Positions 8,554 through 19,024 of a DNA stretch of 53,459 nt are shown piece after piece; the first letter of the stretch is position 1, and every line of letters starts with the position of its first letter. Origin of the DNA: Oceanospirillaceae bacterium (GTDB taxonomy: Bacteria > Pseudomonadota > Gammaproteobacteria > Pseudomonadales > Balneatricaceae); contig JAIBDW010000003.1 in assembly GCA_024686035.1 (NCBI GenBank), forward strand, positions 1 to 53,459, read 5' to 3'. A program made the position numbers and the translations under genes. The notes under the pieces were generated by a model. The model was not told where the DNA came from, searched no databases, and saw only the letters and a list, made by a program, of their open reading frames with translations.

Positions 8554-10833
8554 ATGAAACACATCGTTTTAAGTATGTTATTAAGTTGTTCATTGGCTTT
8601 GTCCCAAATGGCTATCGCAGTGAGCTTCACTATTGAAGATATCCACATTGAAGGCTTACAGCGTCTTAATTCAACACAGGCTTTTGCAGAGTTACCACTC
8701 AAAATAGGAGACTCCGCAGACGAGCGTAGTTTAGCTTTCGCCACCCGCAGCATGTTTAAAAGTGGTTACTTTGAAGACATTCGCTTAGAGCAAGACGGCA
8801 ATTTATTGTTGGTTGTAGTTCAAGAGCGCCCATCCATAGGCTTTATTGGTTTGGAAGGGAATAAAATCCTTAAAACAGAACAGCTTCGCTCGGCGTTAGG
8901 GGCTGCTGGGCTGATGGAAGGTGAGATTTTTAAACGAGCAACCTTAGCGCAAATAGAATTAGAGCTTGAACGGCAATATAACCGCCAAGGCAGATATGCA
9001 GTGTTGGTTGAATCAGTAGTCAGTGAATTAGGTGAAAACCGCGTTGCCATCAATGTAAAAATTAATGAAGGTGTGACTTCTTCAATTAGTGATATCAATA
9101 TTATTGGCAATGACAGTTATACAGATACCGATCTGTTGGACTTAATGAGTTTGAACACGCCAGGATTTTGGACCCTATTTACTAAAGACGATCAGTACTC
9201 TAGGGAAAAGCTTACAGCGGATCTAGAAAAAATCCGTTCATTTTATTTAAACAAAGGCTATGTATTATTTAATATTGAGTCCTCTCAGGTGGCTATTTCC
9301 GCTGACAAAACAAAAGTCTTTATTACCATAAATCTAGCTGAAGGTGATCAATTTGACATTGGTAAGGTGTCCATTGCAGGTCAGTATGAGGTGGATGAAG
9401 CGCAAATATCGAAGCTTATAAATACCTCCTCAGGGCAGGTTTTTTCTCGGGAAAAGCTTCTTGCTACTGCGGCAGATGTGCGTCAACTTTTTGGTGACAA
9501 TGGTTTTGCTTTTGCAGATGTACAGCCGGTTCCTTTGGTCAACGAGGCTGAAAAAACAGTGGATGTGCAGTATCAAATTAGATCCGGTAAACGCACTTAC
9601 GTGCGGCGTATAGACTTTAGAGGTAATACTCGCACCAGTGACGATGTATTGAGGCGTGAGATCCGCCAAGTCGAAGGTGGAGTGGCTTCAATGGCCGATA
9701 TTAAAACATCAAGGCTGCGTCTTCAGCGCTTAGGTTTCTTTAATAGTGTAGTTGCCAAAACAAACCAGGTTGCAGGCACTGATGACCAGTTGGATGTGGA
9801 ATTTACTGTAGAGGAAGGTCTCACCGCAGATTGGTCTATTATGGCCGGCTATTCTGATGGAGAGGGCCCGTTTTGGGGTGGCGCAGTCAATCAAAATAAC
9901 TTCTTAGGTACGGGTAATAAAATAGAGGCCTCTTTCTCAAACAGTAGTAGTACTCAAAAATATAACTTCAGTTACCTTAATCCTTACTACACGGTTGATG
10001 GTGTGAGTCGTGGTATTGATTTATATTATACAAAAAGAGACTTTAGTAAGGTTGATGTGAGTGACTTTGCCACTGACACCATTGGCGTGGATATGCGTTT
10101 TGGGTACCCCATTGATGACTATACTCGACTAGACTTCAAATTAGGCTATGAGCGTATTGACTTAAAACTAGGGTCTTCTCCTTCTGCTGAGGCGACTGCT
10201 TTTACAGCGTTGGAAGGCCTAAACTATAGACAGTTTAAAACCACTCTAAACTGGAATACTAATACCCTTAATGACTTTTGGTACCCTACTAGAGGCAGCT
10301 CTCATGGTGTTAACTTAGACCTTGCTCTACCTAATAGTGATTTGAATTTTTACCAATTAAGTTATAACTATCGAACCTTTACACCGATCAACAACAGCGA
10401 ATCGTTAGTTTTTTCTTTAGGTGGAAAACTGGGTGTGGTCGGCGCCTATGGATCGACGAGTCAAACGCCATTTTTTGCTAACTATTACGCAGGTGGTTTT
10501 GGCAGTGTCCGTGGGTTTGCAAGCAATTCCTTGGGACCTGAAAACTCTCTTGATGAGCCCTTAGGTGGTCAGATTCTTAGTACCGCCACTGCCGAGTTGA
10601 TCTTCCCGTTGTTCAACGACATGCCTTCAGTCCGCACTGCACTATTTGTTGATGCAGGTAATGTTCACGCATCCGGTTCATTCAAGGCTTCGGATCTAAG
10701 GGCTTCAGGTGGCCTTAACCTTGCCTGGCTAACGCCTGTAGGTCCTTTAACTTTAGTGGTTGCGCAACCACTAAAGAAAAAAGCAGGGGACTTAACCCAA
10801 TCAACACACATTACCCTAGGCCGTTCGTTCTAG
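8554..10833 (+). CDS. bamA: Outer membrane protein assembly factor BamA
   Basis: Core of the BAM complex that inserts beta-barrel proteins in the outer membrane. A Sec signal peptide (MKHIVLSMLLSCSLALSQM, cleavage likely after AIA near residue 23) precedes five POTRA domains (to about residue 420; for example FTIEDIHIEGLQRL opens POTRA1) and a C-terminal Omp85 barrel. The VRGF motif in GSVRGFASNSLGP is the lid-lock loop 6 signature. The chain ends in ITLGRSF with the C-terminal Phe expected of barrel proteins. The ATG at 8554 has AGG 9 nt upstream; a GTG 6 bp earlier sits too close to that site. Length 759, less than E. coli (810). Confidence 0.97.
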   Translation: MKHIVLSMLLSCSLALSQMAIAVSFTIEDIHIEGLQRLNSTQAFAELPLKIGDSADERSLAFATRSMFKSGYFEDIRLEQDGNLLLVVVQERPSIGFIGLEGNKILKTEQLRSALGAAGLMEGEIFKRATLAQIELELERQYNRQGRYAVLVESVVSELGENRVAINVKINEGVTSSISDINIIGNDSYTDTDLLDLMSLNTPGFWTLFTKDDQYSREKLTADLEKIRSFYLNKGYVLFNIESSQVAISADKTKVFITINLAEGDQFDIGKVSIAGQYEVDEAQISKLINTSSGQVFSREKLLATAADVRQLFGDNGFAFADVQPVPLVNEAEKTVDVQYQIRSGKRTYVRRIDFRGNTRTSDDVLRREIRQVEGGVASMADIKTSRLRLQRLGFFNSVVAKTNQVAGTDDQLDVEFTVEEGLTADWSIMAGYSDGEGPFWGGAVNQNNFLGTGNKIEASFSNSSSTQKYNFSYLNPYYTVDGVSRGIDLYYTKRDFSKVDVSDFATDTIGVDMRFGYPIDDYTRLDFKLGYERIDLKLGSSPSAEATAFTALEGLNYRQFKTTLNWNTNTLNDFWYPTRGSSHGVNLDLALPNSDLNFYQLSYNYRTFTPINNSESLVFSLGGKLGVVGAYGSTSQTPFFANYYAGGFGSVRGFASNSLGPENSLDEPLGGQILSTATAELIFPLFNDMPSVRTALFVDAGNVHASGSFKASDLRASGGLNLAWLTPVGPLTLVVAQPLKKKAGDLTQSTHITLGRSF

Positions 10834-10855
10834 AGGGTATGCTAAAGGGATTATT

Positions 10856-11368
10856 ATGAAGAAATTTAAAAAATTATTGGTTGCCTCAGTTTTTTTTACG
10901 TCCTTGGTTGGGCCCCAGTTGGTGATAGCTGAAGGCGTCTTTGTGCTTAAAGCAGAACAGGCCATTTTTGCGACTCAAAAAGCCCTAGCTTTGGGTCAGC
11001 AGGTGTCGGCACAGCTTAAGCCCCAAGTAGTGCGATTTGATGCGATGGGTGGCCAGTTGCAGGCCTTGCAGCAGCGCCTTGAAGCTGACAAAGAGCTTAT
11101 GAGTGATGATGAAGTGTTGCAGATGAAGACACAAATTCAAAACCTCAATATGGAGTATCAGCAACTTCAGCAATATTTATCAAACGCCAAACTACAAGCT
11201 GAGCAAAACTTTTTAACTTCAATGCGTCCAGCGCTTGATAAAGTGTTGGGTCAATTTATTAAAGACAATGCCCCTGCTTTAATTATTAACGGCAACTCAG
11301 TTATTTATAGCGTGCAAAGTGTCGATATAACCCCAACAGTCGTTGAGTTGTTGAACCTGGAGCCATAA
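10856..11368 (+). CDS. skp: Periplasmic chaperone Skp/OmpH
   Basis: Trimeric chaperone that carries unfolded outer membrane proteins through the periplasm to BAM. A Lys-rich signal peptide (MKKFKKLLVASVFFTSLVG, cleavage near VIA-EG at residue 26) leads to a mature chain dominated by coiled coil (residues about 45-120, rich in Gln, Leu and Lys). At 170 residues it is slightly longer than E. coli (161). AAAGGGA precedes the ATG. Sequence is poorly conserved in this family, so position between bamA and lpxD carries much of the weight. lpxD starts with no gap. Confidence 0.9.
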   Translation: MKKFKKLLVASVFFTSLVGPQLVIAEGVFVLKAEQAIFATQKALALGQQVSAQLKPQVVRFDAMGGQLQALQQRLEADKELMSDDEVLQMKTQIQNLNMEYQQLQQYLSNAKLQAEQNFLTSMRPALDKVLGQFIKDNAPALIINGNSVIYSVQSVDITPTVVELLNLEP

Positions 11369-12418
11369 TTGCCGCACTTAACCTTAGGCACTATTGCCAA
11401 TATTATCGGTGCAAAGCTAGAAGGTGATGCGGGCCATGTTATGACTGGCTTGGCCACCTTAGCGACAGCACAGCCTGATCAAGTCAGTTTTTTGGCTAAT
11501 ATGAAATACGCCAGTCAGCTTGATATGACTCAAGCAGGCGCGGTGATTTTAAATGTGGATCAAGCGAAGCTTTTTGCTGGGCATTGTTTAATATTAGATA
11601 ACCCTTACTTGGGCTATGCAAAGCTGTCACAAGAGTTTTCGCCAGTTTCAAGCTTTAGCGGCATTGATGAAAGTGCCAAAGTACATGGGACTGCAATCCT
11701 TGGCGATGAAGTTAATTTAGCTGCGGGTGTCGTTATTGGTGCCCATGTTAATCTTGGGAATGCTGTTTCCATAGGCCCTAATAGCGTAATAGGTGCCCAT
11801 TGCATCATTGGTGAAGGCACAACCATTGCTGCTAATGTGTCTTTGTATCATGACATTATAGTCGGTGCGTTTTGTACTATTCATAGTGGTGCTGTCATCG
11901 GTGCAGATGGTTTTGGATTTGCAAAAGATGGCTCTGATTGGGTGAAAATAGCTCAATTAGGTGGTGTTACCATAGGTGACCATGTGGAAATTGGTGCTGG
12001 CACCAGTATAGATCGTGGGGCTTTAGATAACACAATTATAGGCGACGGTGTTAAGCTGGATAATCAGGTGCAAATTGCTCATAATGTAGAGCTGGGCGAC
12101 TATACTGCTATTGCCGGATGCACCGCCATTGCTGGCAGTACTAAGTTAGGTAAACATTGCACAATCGCTGGAGCATGCGGAATCACTGGTCATTTAACCT
12201 TAGCAGATGGGGTGCATGTGACCGCTATGTCTTTAGTAACGCATTCTATTGCTGAGCCAGGAGCATATTCCTCTGGTACAGGCCTAGACAAGAATCAACA
12301 GTGGCGCCGCAACGCGACACGTTTTAAACAACTTGATCAGATGGCGAAGCGAATTAAGCAGCTAGAATTAGAAGTAGCCCAGTTTCAAAAGGTCATCAAC
12401 CCTAAAAGTACCACATAA
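11369..12418 (+). CDS. lpxD: UDP-3-O-(3-hydroxyacyl)glucosamine N-acyltransferase (TTG start)
   Basis: Third step of lipid A synthesis: adds a second hydroxyacyl chain from ACP. The N-terminal uridine-binding domain (residues 1-100) is followed by hexapeptide repeats of a left-handed beta helix (residues about 105-300, many I-G-x-x-x-x and V-x-I-G units) and a C-terminal helix. The catalytic His is expected in [13 protein letters not shown]. Start is TTG at 11369, directly abutting the skp stop; the reading [20 protein letters not shown] aligns with the family N-terminus, the next ATG would remove 23 residues, and GGAG lies about 10 nt upstream. Length 349. Confidence 0.95.
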   Translation: MPHLTLGTIANIIGAKLEGDAGHVMTGLATLATAQPDQVSFLANMKYASQLDMTQAGAVILNVDQAKLFAGHCLILDNPYLGYAKLSQEFSPVSSFSGIDESAKVHGTAILGDEVNLAAGVVIGAHVNLGNAVSIGPNSVIGAHCIIGEGTTIAANVSLYHDIIVGAFCTIHSGAVIGADGFGFAKDGSDWVKIAQLGGVTIGDHVEIGAGTSIDRGALDNTIIGDGVKLDNQVQIAHNVELGDYTAIAGCTAIAGSTKLGKHCTIAGACGITGHLTLADGVHVTAMSLVTHSIAEPGAYSSGTGLDKNQQWRRNATRFKQLDQMAKRIKQLELEVAQFQKVINPKSTT

Positions 12419-12431
12419 GGAAAGTATTAAT

Positions 12432-12872
12432 ATGGTTATGGATGTTAAAGAAATTAGAGAATATTTGCCCCATCGATATCCATTTTTATTGGTCGACCGA
12501 GTCACACAGATTAACTTGGGCGAGTCTATTGTGGCCTATAAAAATGTTACCGTAAACGAGCCATACTTTAATGGACACTTTCCAGATCATCCTGTAATGC
12601 CTGGTGTGTTGGTCATTGAAGCCATGGCTCAAGCAGCGGGCATATTAGGGTTTAAAACCATGAATAAGACACCGCAAGACGGATCTATCTATTATTTTGT
12701 GGGCTCTGATAAGTTGCGTTTTAAACGCCCTGTCGTGCCTGGCGACAGGCTTCAATTAGAGGCATCCATTGTGTCTGAAAAACGGGGCATCTGGAAGTTT
12801 GAATGTCGTGCAACTGTAGACGATCAGCTAGTCGCTTCAGCAACCATTTTATGTGCAGATAGGAAGGTTTAG
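12432..12872 (+). CDS. fabZ: 3-hydroxyacyl-ACP dehydratase FabZ
   Basis: Dehydrates 3-hydroxyacyl-ACP in fatty acid elongation, competing with LpxA for hydroxymyristoyl-ACP and thereby setting the balance of phospholipid and lipid A. Hotdog fold: [13 protein letters not shown] at residues 12-24, the catalytic His in [13 protein letters not shown] and the catalytic Glu in IEAMAQAAG. Length 146 is typical (151 in E. coli). ATG 12432 has AAGGA 10 nt upstream; a second ATG six bases later is possible. It overlaps lpxA by one base. Confidence 0.97.
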   Translation: MVMDVKEIREYLPHRYPFLLVDRVTQINLGESIVAYKNVTVNEPYFNGHFPDHPVMPGVLVIEAMAQAAGILGFKTMNKTPQDGSIYYFVGSDKLRFKRPVVPGDRLQLEASIVSEKRGIWKFECRATVDDQLVASATILCADRKV

Positions 12873-13654
12873 TGCCTAAACCATTGATCCATACGACCGC
12901 AATTATTGACTCCAGTGCCAGCATCGCTTTGGGTGTGCAGGTGGGTCCTTACAGTGTCATCGGGCCTAACGTCGAGTTAGGTGAAGGCACTAAGGTTGAG
13001 TCTCATGTGGTGATTAAAGGGCCGACTCGTATTGGTCGTAATAATCATATTTTTCAATTCAGCTCTGTAGGGGAAGCCTGCCAAGATTTGAAATATAACG
13101 GTGAGCCTACATGGTTGGATATTGGCGACAATAATGTTATCCGAGAAGGGTGCACTTTGCACCGTGGCACAGTCCAAGATGCTGGTGTAACTAAAATTGG
13201 TAATGATAATTTGCTAATGGCCAATGTTCACGTGGCACATGATTGCGTGTTGGGAGATCATGTCATTATTGCAAACAATGTCGCTCTAGCGGGGCATGTA
13301 CATGTGGGCGATTATGCAATATTAGGTGGATTCACGGCAGTGCACCAATTCTGTCATATTGGTCCTCATTGTATGACAGGAGCAGGCAGTGTGGTATTAA
13401 AAGATATTCCTGCCTATGTGATGGCCAATGGTAATTCCGTGTCCCCCCATGGTATGAACACTGAGGGTTTGAAGCGTCGAGGCTTTAGTGAGAGTGTCAT
13501 AAGAAATTTACGCCAAGCATATAAAATCATCTACCGCCAAGGTTTAACACTAGACGCAGCCATTGCGCGTTTAAATGAAATGTCTGTCGATAGCGATGAG
13601 TTGTCAGTATTAATTGACTCCTTGAAGCAGTCAAGCCGCGGTATCATTCGCTAG
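12872..13654 (+). CDS. lpxA: UDP-N-acetylglucosamine O-acyltransferase (GTG start)
   Basis: First step of lipid A synthesis: transfers 3-hydroxyacyl from ACP to UDP-GlcNAc. Left-handed beta helix of hexapeptide repeats (IHTTAIIDSSASIALGVQVGPYSVIGP onward) and a C-terminal helical cap. The catalytic His lies in NVHVAHDCVLGDH (about residue 123). Length 260 compares with 262 in E. coli. GTG at 12872 overlaps the fabZ TAG by one base. The product length specificity cannot be read from sequence alone. Confidence 0.97.
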   Translation: MPKPLIHTTAIIDSSASIALGVQVGPYSVIGPNVELGEGTKVESHVVIKGPTRIGRNNHIFQFSSVGEACQDLKYNGEPTWLDIGDNNVIREGCTLHRGTVQDAGVTKIGNDNLLMANVHVAHDCVLGDHVIIANNVALAGHVHVGDYAILGGFTAVHQFCHIGPHCMTGAGSVVLKDIPAYVMANGNSVSPHGMNTEGLKRRGFSESVIRNLRQAYKIIYRQGLTLDAAIARLNEMSVDSDELSVLIDSLKQSSRGIIR

Positions 13655-13664
13655 CAGGTTCGCC

Positions 13665-14834
13665 ATGTCCAATAATATTATTGTTATCGTTGCTGGTGAA
13701 GCATCTGGAGACATATTAGGGGCTGGTTTAATGCAAGCCTTGTTAAAACAGGACCCAGACCTTAAATTTGAAGGTGTTGGTGGTCCAAAAATGATAGCCC
13801 AAGGCTTTAATTCTTTAGTGCCTATTGAGCGTCTATCGGTTATGGGGTTAGTAGAAGTTTTAGGGCGTTTGCCAGAGCTATTGCTACTAAGAAGGAATTT
13901 GATTAAGCGCTACATACACGCGCCCCCATTGGCAATGGTCGGTATAGACGCACCTGATTTTAACCTTGTATTAGAAACTCAACTTAAAGCTAATGGCGTA
14001 CCTACGCTTCACTATGTGAGTCCATCTGTTTGGGCTTGGCGTGAAGAAAGGGTATTTACGGTAGCCAAAGCGTGCCACAAAGTGCTTGCACTTTTACCTT
14101 TTGAATTGCCTTATTATGAGCGCCATCATATCCCAGCTGCTTTTGTAGGCCACCCCTTAGCCGACACTATTCCTGGAGATCTAACCCAATCCCATGCTCG
14201 AAAATGCTTAAAGCTAAAAAATCAGATGGTGTTAGCCTTATTGCCAGGCAGTAGAGCCATGGAAATCAAACAATTGGGGGCGGACTTTTTGGCTGCTGCG
14301 GCTTTATTGCAAGCTAAAAATCCACAGTTGCAGCTGGTGCTGGCTGCAGCGAACGAGTCAAGACAAAAACAGTTACACACCCTGCTACAGGCATACCCGG
14401 CGCTAGATGTATCTATCGTGCTGGGTGATTCTCATATGGTATTGGCGGCTGCAGATGCGGTTTTAGTCGCATCAGGTACGGCGGCTTTAGAGGCGCTGTT
14501 ATTTGAGAAGCCGATGCTGGTATGTTATCGCCTAAGCCCCTTAAGCTACCGTATATTTAAGCGTAAGCTCAAAGTCCCTTTTGTTAGTTTGCCTAACTTA
14601 TTGGCTGGCCATAAAGTCGTTGAAGAGTTATTGCAAGACCAAGTGCAGCCGCAGCTTATAGCGCATCATTTAACTGCATTATTATTTGACTCAAATGTTG
14701 CAAAGCAACAAAGCAAAGCGTTTTCTGCGATCCACCAACAATTGGCTTGTAGAGCCAATACGTCCGCAGCAACTGCTGTGCTTGAAGTCATTAAAGAATA
14801 TGGCATGAGCTCTGCAACTGGGGATGAACAATGA
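13665..14834 (+). CDS. lpxB: Lipid-A-disaccharide synthase
   Basis: Joins lipid X to UDP-2,3-diacylglucosamine to form the tetraacyl disaccharide at the inner membrane. The GT19 pattern is clear: [15 protein letters not shown] (residues 9-23), GVGGPKM, the [11 protein letters not shown] loop, [16 protein letters not shown] and the nucleotide-binding tail region around [19 protein letters not shown]. Length 389 compares with 382. Its last four bases (ATGA) overlap rnhB, so the lpx genes and rnhB-dnaE are likely one transcript. Confidence 0.97.
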   Translation: MSNNIIVIVAGEASGDILGAGLMQALLKQDPDLKFEGVGGPKMIAQGFNSLVPIERLSVMGLVEVLGRLPELLLLRRNLIKRYIHAPPLAMVGIDAPDFNLVLETQLKANGVPTLHYVSPSVWAWREERVFTVAKACHKVLALLPFELPYYERHHIPAAFVGHPLADTIPGDLTQSHARKCLKLKNQMVLALLPGSRAMEIKQLGADFLAAAALLQAKNPQLQLVLAAANESRQKQLHTLLQAYPALDVSIVLGDSHMVLAAADAVLVASGTAALEALLFEKPMLVCYRLSPLSYRIFKRKLKVPFVSLPNLLAGHKVVEELLQDQVQPQLIAHHLTALLFDSNVAKQQSKAFSAIHQQLACRANTSAATAVLEVIKEYGMSSATGDEQ

Positions 14835-15433
14835 CGCCTAAGCCATTAGAAATTGCACGCAGTTCAGTGAGTCTCATTTGTGGCGTTGATGAAGCAGGCC
14901 GTGGACCATTATTTGGTGATGTTGTTGCAGCAGCAGTCATCTTAGACCCTAATAATCCAATCGAAGGCTTAGGGGACTCCAAAAAGCTCACTGAAAAAGT
15001 AAGAGAAAAGTTATACAAAAAAATTTTCCTGCAAGCAATGAGTGTCGGTGTGGGCAGAGCAAGTGTTGAAGAAATAGATCACTTGAACATATTGCATGCC
15101 AGTATGTTGGCTATGCAGCGGGCTGTAGAAAACTTGAGTATAACTCCAGACTTGGCATTAATTGATGGCAATCGCTGCCCTAAGCTTAGTTGCTTGAGTG
15201 AGGCTATTATCAAAGGAGACGCTAAAGAGGCCTGCATTGGAGCCGCTTCTATTATTGCTAAAGTGACCCGTGATAGAGAAATGTTAGAGTGGCATAGTAA
15301 ATTCCCTCACTACGGCCTAAACAAACATAAAGGCTATCCCACTCAGGCACATATTCAAGCCCTAGAAGAGCATGGTGTTAGCCCACATCATCGGCAAAGT
15401 TTTGCCCCCGTAAGACGTCTAATTGGAACTTAA
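14831..15433 (+). CDS. rnhB: Ribonuclease HII
   Basis: Cleaves RNA in RNA-DNA hybrids, including single ribonucleotides in DNA. The active-site carboxylates appear as [15 protein letters not shown] (Asp-Glu near residues 20-21), ALIDGN (Asp near residue 112) and an Asp in [24 protein letters not shown] is a further family block. Length 200 compares with 198. It overlaps lpxB by four bases and ends one base before the dnaE ATG. Confidence 0.97.
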   Translation: MTPKPLEIARSSVSLICGVDEAGRGPLFGDVVAAAVILDPNNPIEGLGDSKKLTEKVREKLYKKIFLQAMSVGVGRASVEEIDHLNILHASMLAMQRAVENLSITPDLALIDGNRCPKLSCLSEAIIKGDAKEACIGAASIIAKVTRDREMLEWHSKFPHYGLNKHKGYPTQAHIQALEEHGVSPHHRQSFAPVRRLIGT

Positions 15434-15434
15434 A

Positions 15435-18400
15435 ATGACTCAAGCTGTATCCTTTGTGCATTTACGAATGCACTCCGAGTTTTCACTGATCGATAGCATG
15501 ATACGTATCAAGCCATTGATGAAGACCTTGCTTGCAGAGCAGATGCCCGCGATCGCTTTGACCGATCAGTCCAACATGTGTGCCATGATCAAATTTTATA
15601 AAGCGGCCCAAGCTTCTGGTATTAAGCCTATTTGTGGTTGTGATGTTTTTGTTAGTGATGACGCTTTAGCTGACTCGACAGTGACGCGTATCACTTTGTT
15701 GGCGATGAACAAGAAAGGTTATCTCAATCTTACAGAGCTTGTTTCGCGTTCGTTTCAAGAGGGTCAGGTCGATGATCAAGCGATCATACAAAAACAATGG
15801 CTGGCGCAAAAAAATGAAGGACTGATTGTATTGTCAGGTGCGGCCCAAGGTGAAGTGGGCCAAACATTAATCAATCGTGGTTTGGCTGATGCGCAACATG
15901 TTTTGAATCGCTGGACTGACATTTTTGGTGATCGGTTTTATTTAGAAGTTCAGCGCACAGGGCGACAATATGATGAGGATTGTTTGCACTTATCTGTTGA
16001 ACTAGGCAAGGCTAGCCAAGTGCCAATCGTGGCAACTAATGACGTCATGTTTATTTCTTCTGAAGATTTTGAAGCCCATGAGACGCGAGTATGTATTAAC
16101 CAAAGCATGACCTTGGATGACCCGCGAAGAGCTAAAGAATATTCCAATCAGCAATACCTGCGTAGTACAGAAGAAATGCTCGAGCTGTTTGCCGATTTAC
16201 CTTCGGCTTTGACCAATAGTGTGCAAATTGCTACACGGTGCAATTTGGATATTGAGCTGGGGCAGTGCTTTCTACCCAACTTCCCAGTGCCTGATGGCAT
16301 GACGATGGATGAGTTTTTTGGGCAAGTGTCTCGTGAGGGCTTAAACAAGCGATTAAAGGTTATTTTAGACCCATCTGACCCTGACTATGAGGAAAAGCGG
16401 AAAGTATTCGATGATAGATTAGCCTTTGAGTTACAAATCATCTGTCAAATGGGTTTCCCTGGCTATTTTCTTATCGTTATGGATTTTATTCGTTGGGCTA
16501 AGGACAACGAAATTCCTGTAGGCCCAGGTCGAGGTTCAGGTGCAGGTTCTTTAGTGGCTTATGTGCTGGAAATTACTGACTTAGACCCTTTAAAATATGA
16601 CTTATTATTCGAGAGGTTCTTGAACCCTGAACGTGTATCAATGCCTGATTTTGATATCGATTTCTGCATGGATAACAGAGATCGTGTCATTGAATACGTG
16701 TCTCAAACCTATGGTAAAGATGCCGTATCTCAAATCATTACCTTTGGTACCATGGCCGCAAAAGCGGTCGTGCGCGACGTCGCTCGTGTGCAGGGTAAAC
16801 CTTTTGGATTGGCTGATAAACTATCTAAGCTCATCCCCTTTGAAGTGGGTATCACCTTAACAAAGGCTGTTGAACAAGAAGACGCACTTGCAGACTTCAT
16901 TGACAATAATGAGGAAGTGCAAGAAATAATGGCAATGGCATATCAGTTAGAGGGCCTGACACGAAACGTGGGCAAGCACGCTGGAGGGGTGGTCATAGCG
17001 CCCACTAAGCTAACTGATTTTTCACCATTATATTGTGACGTAGATGGGTCTGGCTTAGTCACTCAGTATGATAAGAATGATGTGGAAGATGCAGGCTTAG
17101 TTAAGTTCGATTTCTTAGGGCTTAAAACCCTTACAGTAGTGGATTGGGCTATCCGCATGATCAATGACCGTCGCCAGGCCCGTGGTGAAGAAGCGATCAA
17201 TATTGAAACGATTCCTCTTGCAGATGAGCCCGTTTACAAACTACTCCAAGGTGCCGAAACAACAGGAGTATTTCAGCTAGAATCACGAGGTATGAAAGAC
17301 CTCATTAAGCGTCAATTACCCAGTAGTTTTGAAGATATTATTGCCCTTGTGGCGTTGTTTCGCCCAGGCCCATTGCAGTCAGGAATGGTGGATGACTTTA
17401 TCAACCGTAAGCATGGCCGCGCTAAGCTAGCATGGCCCCACGAAGATTATCAGCTAGATTCCCTAAAGCCTATACTGGAGCCGACTTACGGCATTATTTT
17501 GTATCAAGAACAAGTCATGCAGATTGCTCAGGTCATGGCAGGCTATAGCCTTGGTGAGGCGGATATGCTGCGCCGTGCAATGGGCAAGAAGAAACCAGAA
17601 GAAATGGAAAAGCAGCGAGCGGGCTTTTTAGCAGGCAGTGTCGCTAATGGCATTGACGAAGGCTTGGCGGGTAACATCTTTGACCTGGTAGAAAAATTTG
17701 CTGGTTATGGGTTTAACAAATCACACTCTGCAGCCTATGCATTGGTTGCTTACCAAACCGCGTGGCTTAAGCATCACTATCCTGCCGAATTTATGGCGGC
17801 TGTATTGTCAGCGGATATGCAAAATATTGATAAAATTGTTATTTTTGTTGAAGAATGTCGGCGTATGGAGCTGCCCATCAACCTGCCGGATGTGAATGCC
17901 AGCCATTATAAATTCACCGTCAATGCCGACAATGAAGTGGTTTATGGTTTGGGTGCAGTGAAAGGGGTGGGTGAAGGTCCTGTCGAGGCGATCATAGCGG
18001 CGCGCGAAAGCGGTGGTGATTTTATAGATTTATTTGATTTTTGTAAGCGCGTTGGTAGTAAGAAAATCAATAAACGCGTACTAGAGGCTTTAGTGGCTAG
18101 TGGCGCGTTGGACAATATAGTGCCTAATAAGGAGAGATCTGTGTTGTATAGTGCCATTGCCGACGCTGTTCAATCTGCGGATCAAAGCGAGCGCAATGCT
18201 GATGCTGGCATGACCGACTTGTTTGGAGACCTATCGGCTCCAGTAGATGACACGGGCATGGCGTATGTTTATGATCGTCATCTAGAGGCTCGGCCCCTGA
18301 CGCTAAAGCAACGCTTAAAAGGTGAGAAAGATACCTTAGGGCTTTATGTCACCGGACACCCGATTGATAGCTACGATCATGAGCTTGGGCGTTTTTTACG

Positions 18401-18959
18401 ATGTCGTTTAGACCAACTTTTTGCGAAAAAAGAAAAGCAGTGGATTGCGGGTTTAGTGGTTGCTAGTCGGACCATGAAAACTAAGCGTGGAAAAACAATT
18501 GCATTTCTCACGCTTGATGACCGAAGAGCTAGGGTGGATGTGGCCTTGTTTGGTGATAGTTATGAAAAGTATCGTGACATGCTACAAAATGATCGCCTGT
18601 TGATTATTGAAGGGGAAGTGTCTGAAGATGACTATTCAGGTGGCCTTAAAGTCAGTGCTCAGCAGATCCTTACAATGCCTCAAGCCCGAAGTGTATTCTC
18701 CAAAGGATTACGGCTATCAGTGGCGCCTGACTTTACACAAGGCAAGGGGTTGCAGCAGCTATTAGGTATTCTTACGCCTCATCAGGTGCCAGGGGATGCG
18801 CCTGCTGCAAAACTTGAGCTACAGTATGAGAACAGTGTGGGTAGGGGCGTTATACGTTGTGCCAGTCCATGGCGTTTAGAAATAGAAGACGACATGCTGC
18901 AAGAGCTTTCATACCTGTTAGGTGAAAATGCAGTCAAAATGCGCTATCGCAAATTATAA
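15435..18959 (+). CDS. dnaE: DNA polymerase III alpha subunit
   Basis: Replicative polymerase. The N-terminal PHP domain begins FVHLRMHSEFSLIDSM; the catalytic palm carries PGRGSGAGSLVAY and the Asp pair of MPDFDIDFCMDNR (residues about 403-415), and a third Asp is expected in the region of YDKNDVEDAGLVKFD. Helix-hairpin-helix and OB-fold segments follow in the last 350 residues (IAGLVVASRTMKTKRGKTIAFLTL split by the OB strands). Length 1174 compares with 1160 in E. coli. ATG 15435 is preferred to the in-frame TTG at 15423, which lies inside rnhB. Confidence 0.97.
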   Translation: MTQAVSFVHLRMHSEFSLIDSMIRIKPLMKTLLAEQMPAIALTDQSNMCAMIKFYKAAQASGIKPICGCDVFVSDDALADSTVTRITLLAMNKKGYLNLTELVSRSFQEGQVDDQAIIQKQWLAQKNEGLIVLSGAAQGEVGQTLINRGLADAQHVLNRWTDIFGDRFYLEVQRTGRQYDEDCLHLSVELGKASQVPIVATNDVMFISSEDFEAHETRVCINQSMTLDDPRRAKEYSNQQYLRSTEEMLELFADLPSALTNSVQIATRCNLDIELGQCFLPNFPVPDGMTMDEFFGQVSREGLNKRLKVILDPSDPDYEEKRKVFDDRLAFELQIICQMGFPGYFLIVMDFIRWAKDNEIPVGPGRGSGAGSLVAYVLEITDLDPLKYDLLFERFLNPERVSMPDFDIDFCMDNRDRVIEYVSQTYGKDAVSQIITFGTMAAKAVVRDVARVQGKPFGLADKLSKLIPFEVGITLTKAVEQEDALADFIDNNEEVQEIMAMAYQLEGLTRNVGKHAGGVVIAPTKLTDFSPLYCDVDGSGLVTQYDKNDVEDAGLVKFDFLGLKTLTVVDWAIRMINDRRQARGEEAINIETIPLADEPVYKLLQGAETTGVFQLESRGMKDLIKRQLPSSFEDIIALVALFRPGPLQSGMVDDFINRKHGRAKLAWPHEDYQLDSLKPILEPTYGIILYQEQVMQIAQVMAGYSLGEADMLRRAMGKKKPEEMEKQRAGFLAGSVANGIDEGLAGNIFDLVEKFAGYGFNKSHSAAYALVAYQTAWLKHHYPAEFMAAVLSADMQNIDKIVIFVEECRRMELPINLPDVNASHYKFTVNADNEVVYGLGAVKGVGEGPVEAIIAARESGGDFIDLFDFCKRVGSKKINKRVLEALVASGALDNIVPNKERSVLYSAIADAVQSADQSERNADAGMTDLFGDLSAPVDDTGMAYVYDRHLEARPLTLKQRLKGEKDTLGLYVTGHPIDSYDHELGRFLRCRLDQLFAKKEKQWIAGLVVASRTMKTKRGKTIAFLTLDDRRARVDVALFGDSYEKYRDMLQNDRLLIIEGEVSEDDYSGGLKVSAQQILTMPQARSVFSKGLRLSVAPDFTQGKGLQQLLGILTPHQVPGDAPAAKLELQYENSVGRGVIRCASPWRLEIEDDMLQELSYLLGENAVKMRYRKL

Positions 18960-18977
18960 TATGTGCAAAATATAGGT

Positions 18978-18983
18978 TATAAT
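18978..18983 (+). promoter_or_regulatory. Candidate -10 element for accA
   Basis: TATAAT lies 42 bp before the accA ATG, with a second TATAAT at 18955-18960 covering the dnaE stop. Neither has a good -35 at standard spacing, so the promoter is tentative. Confidence 0.3.
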
Positions 18984-19024
18984 CAATTTAACATTTGTTA
19001 GTTACACTTTTAAAGTTAGGCCTT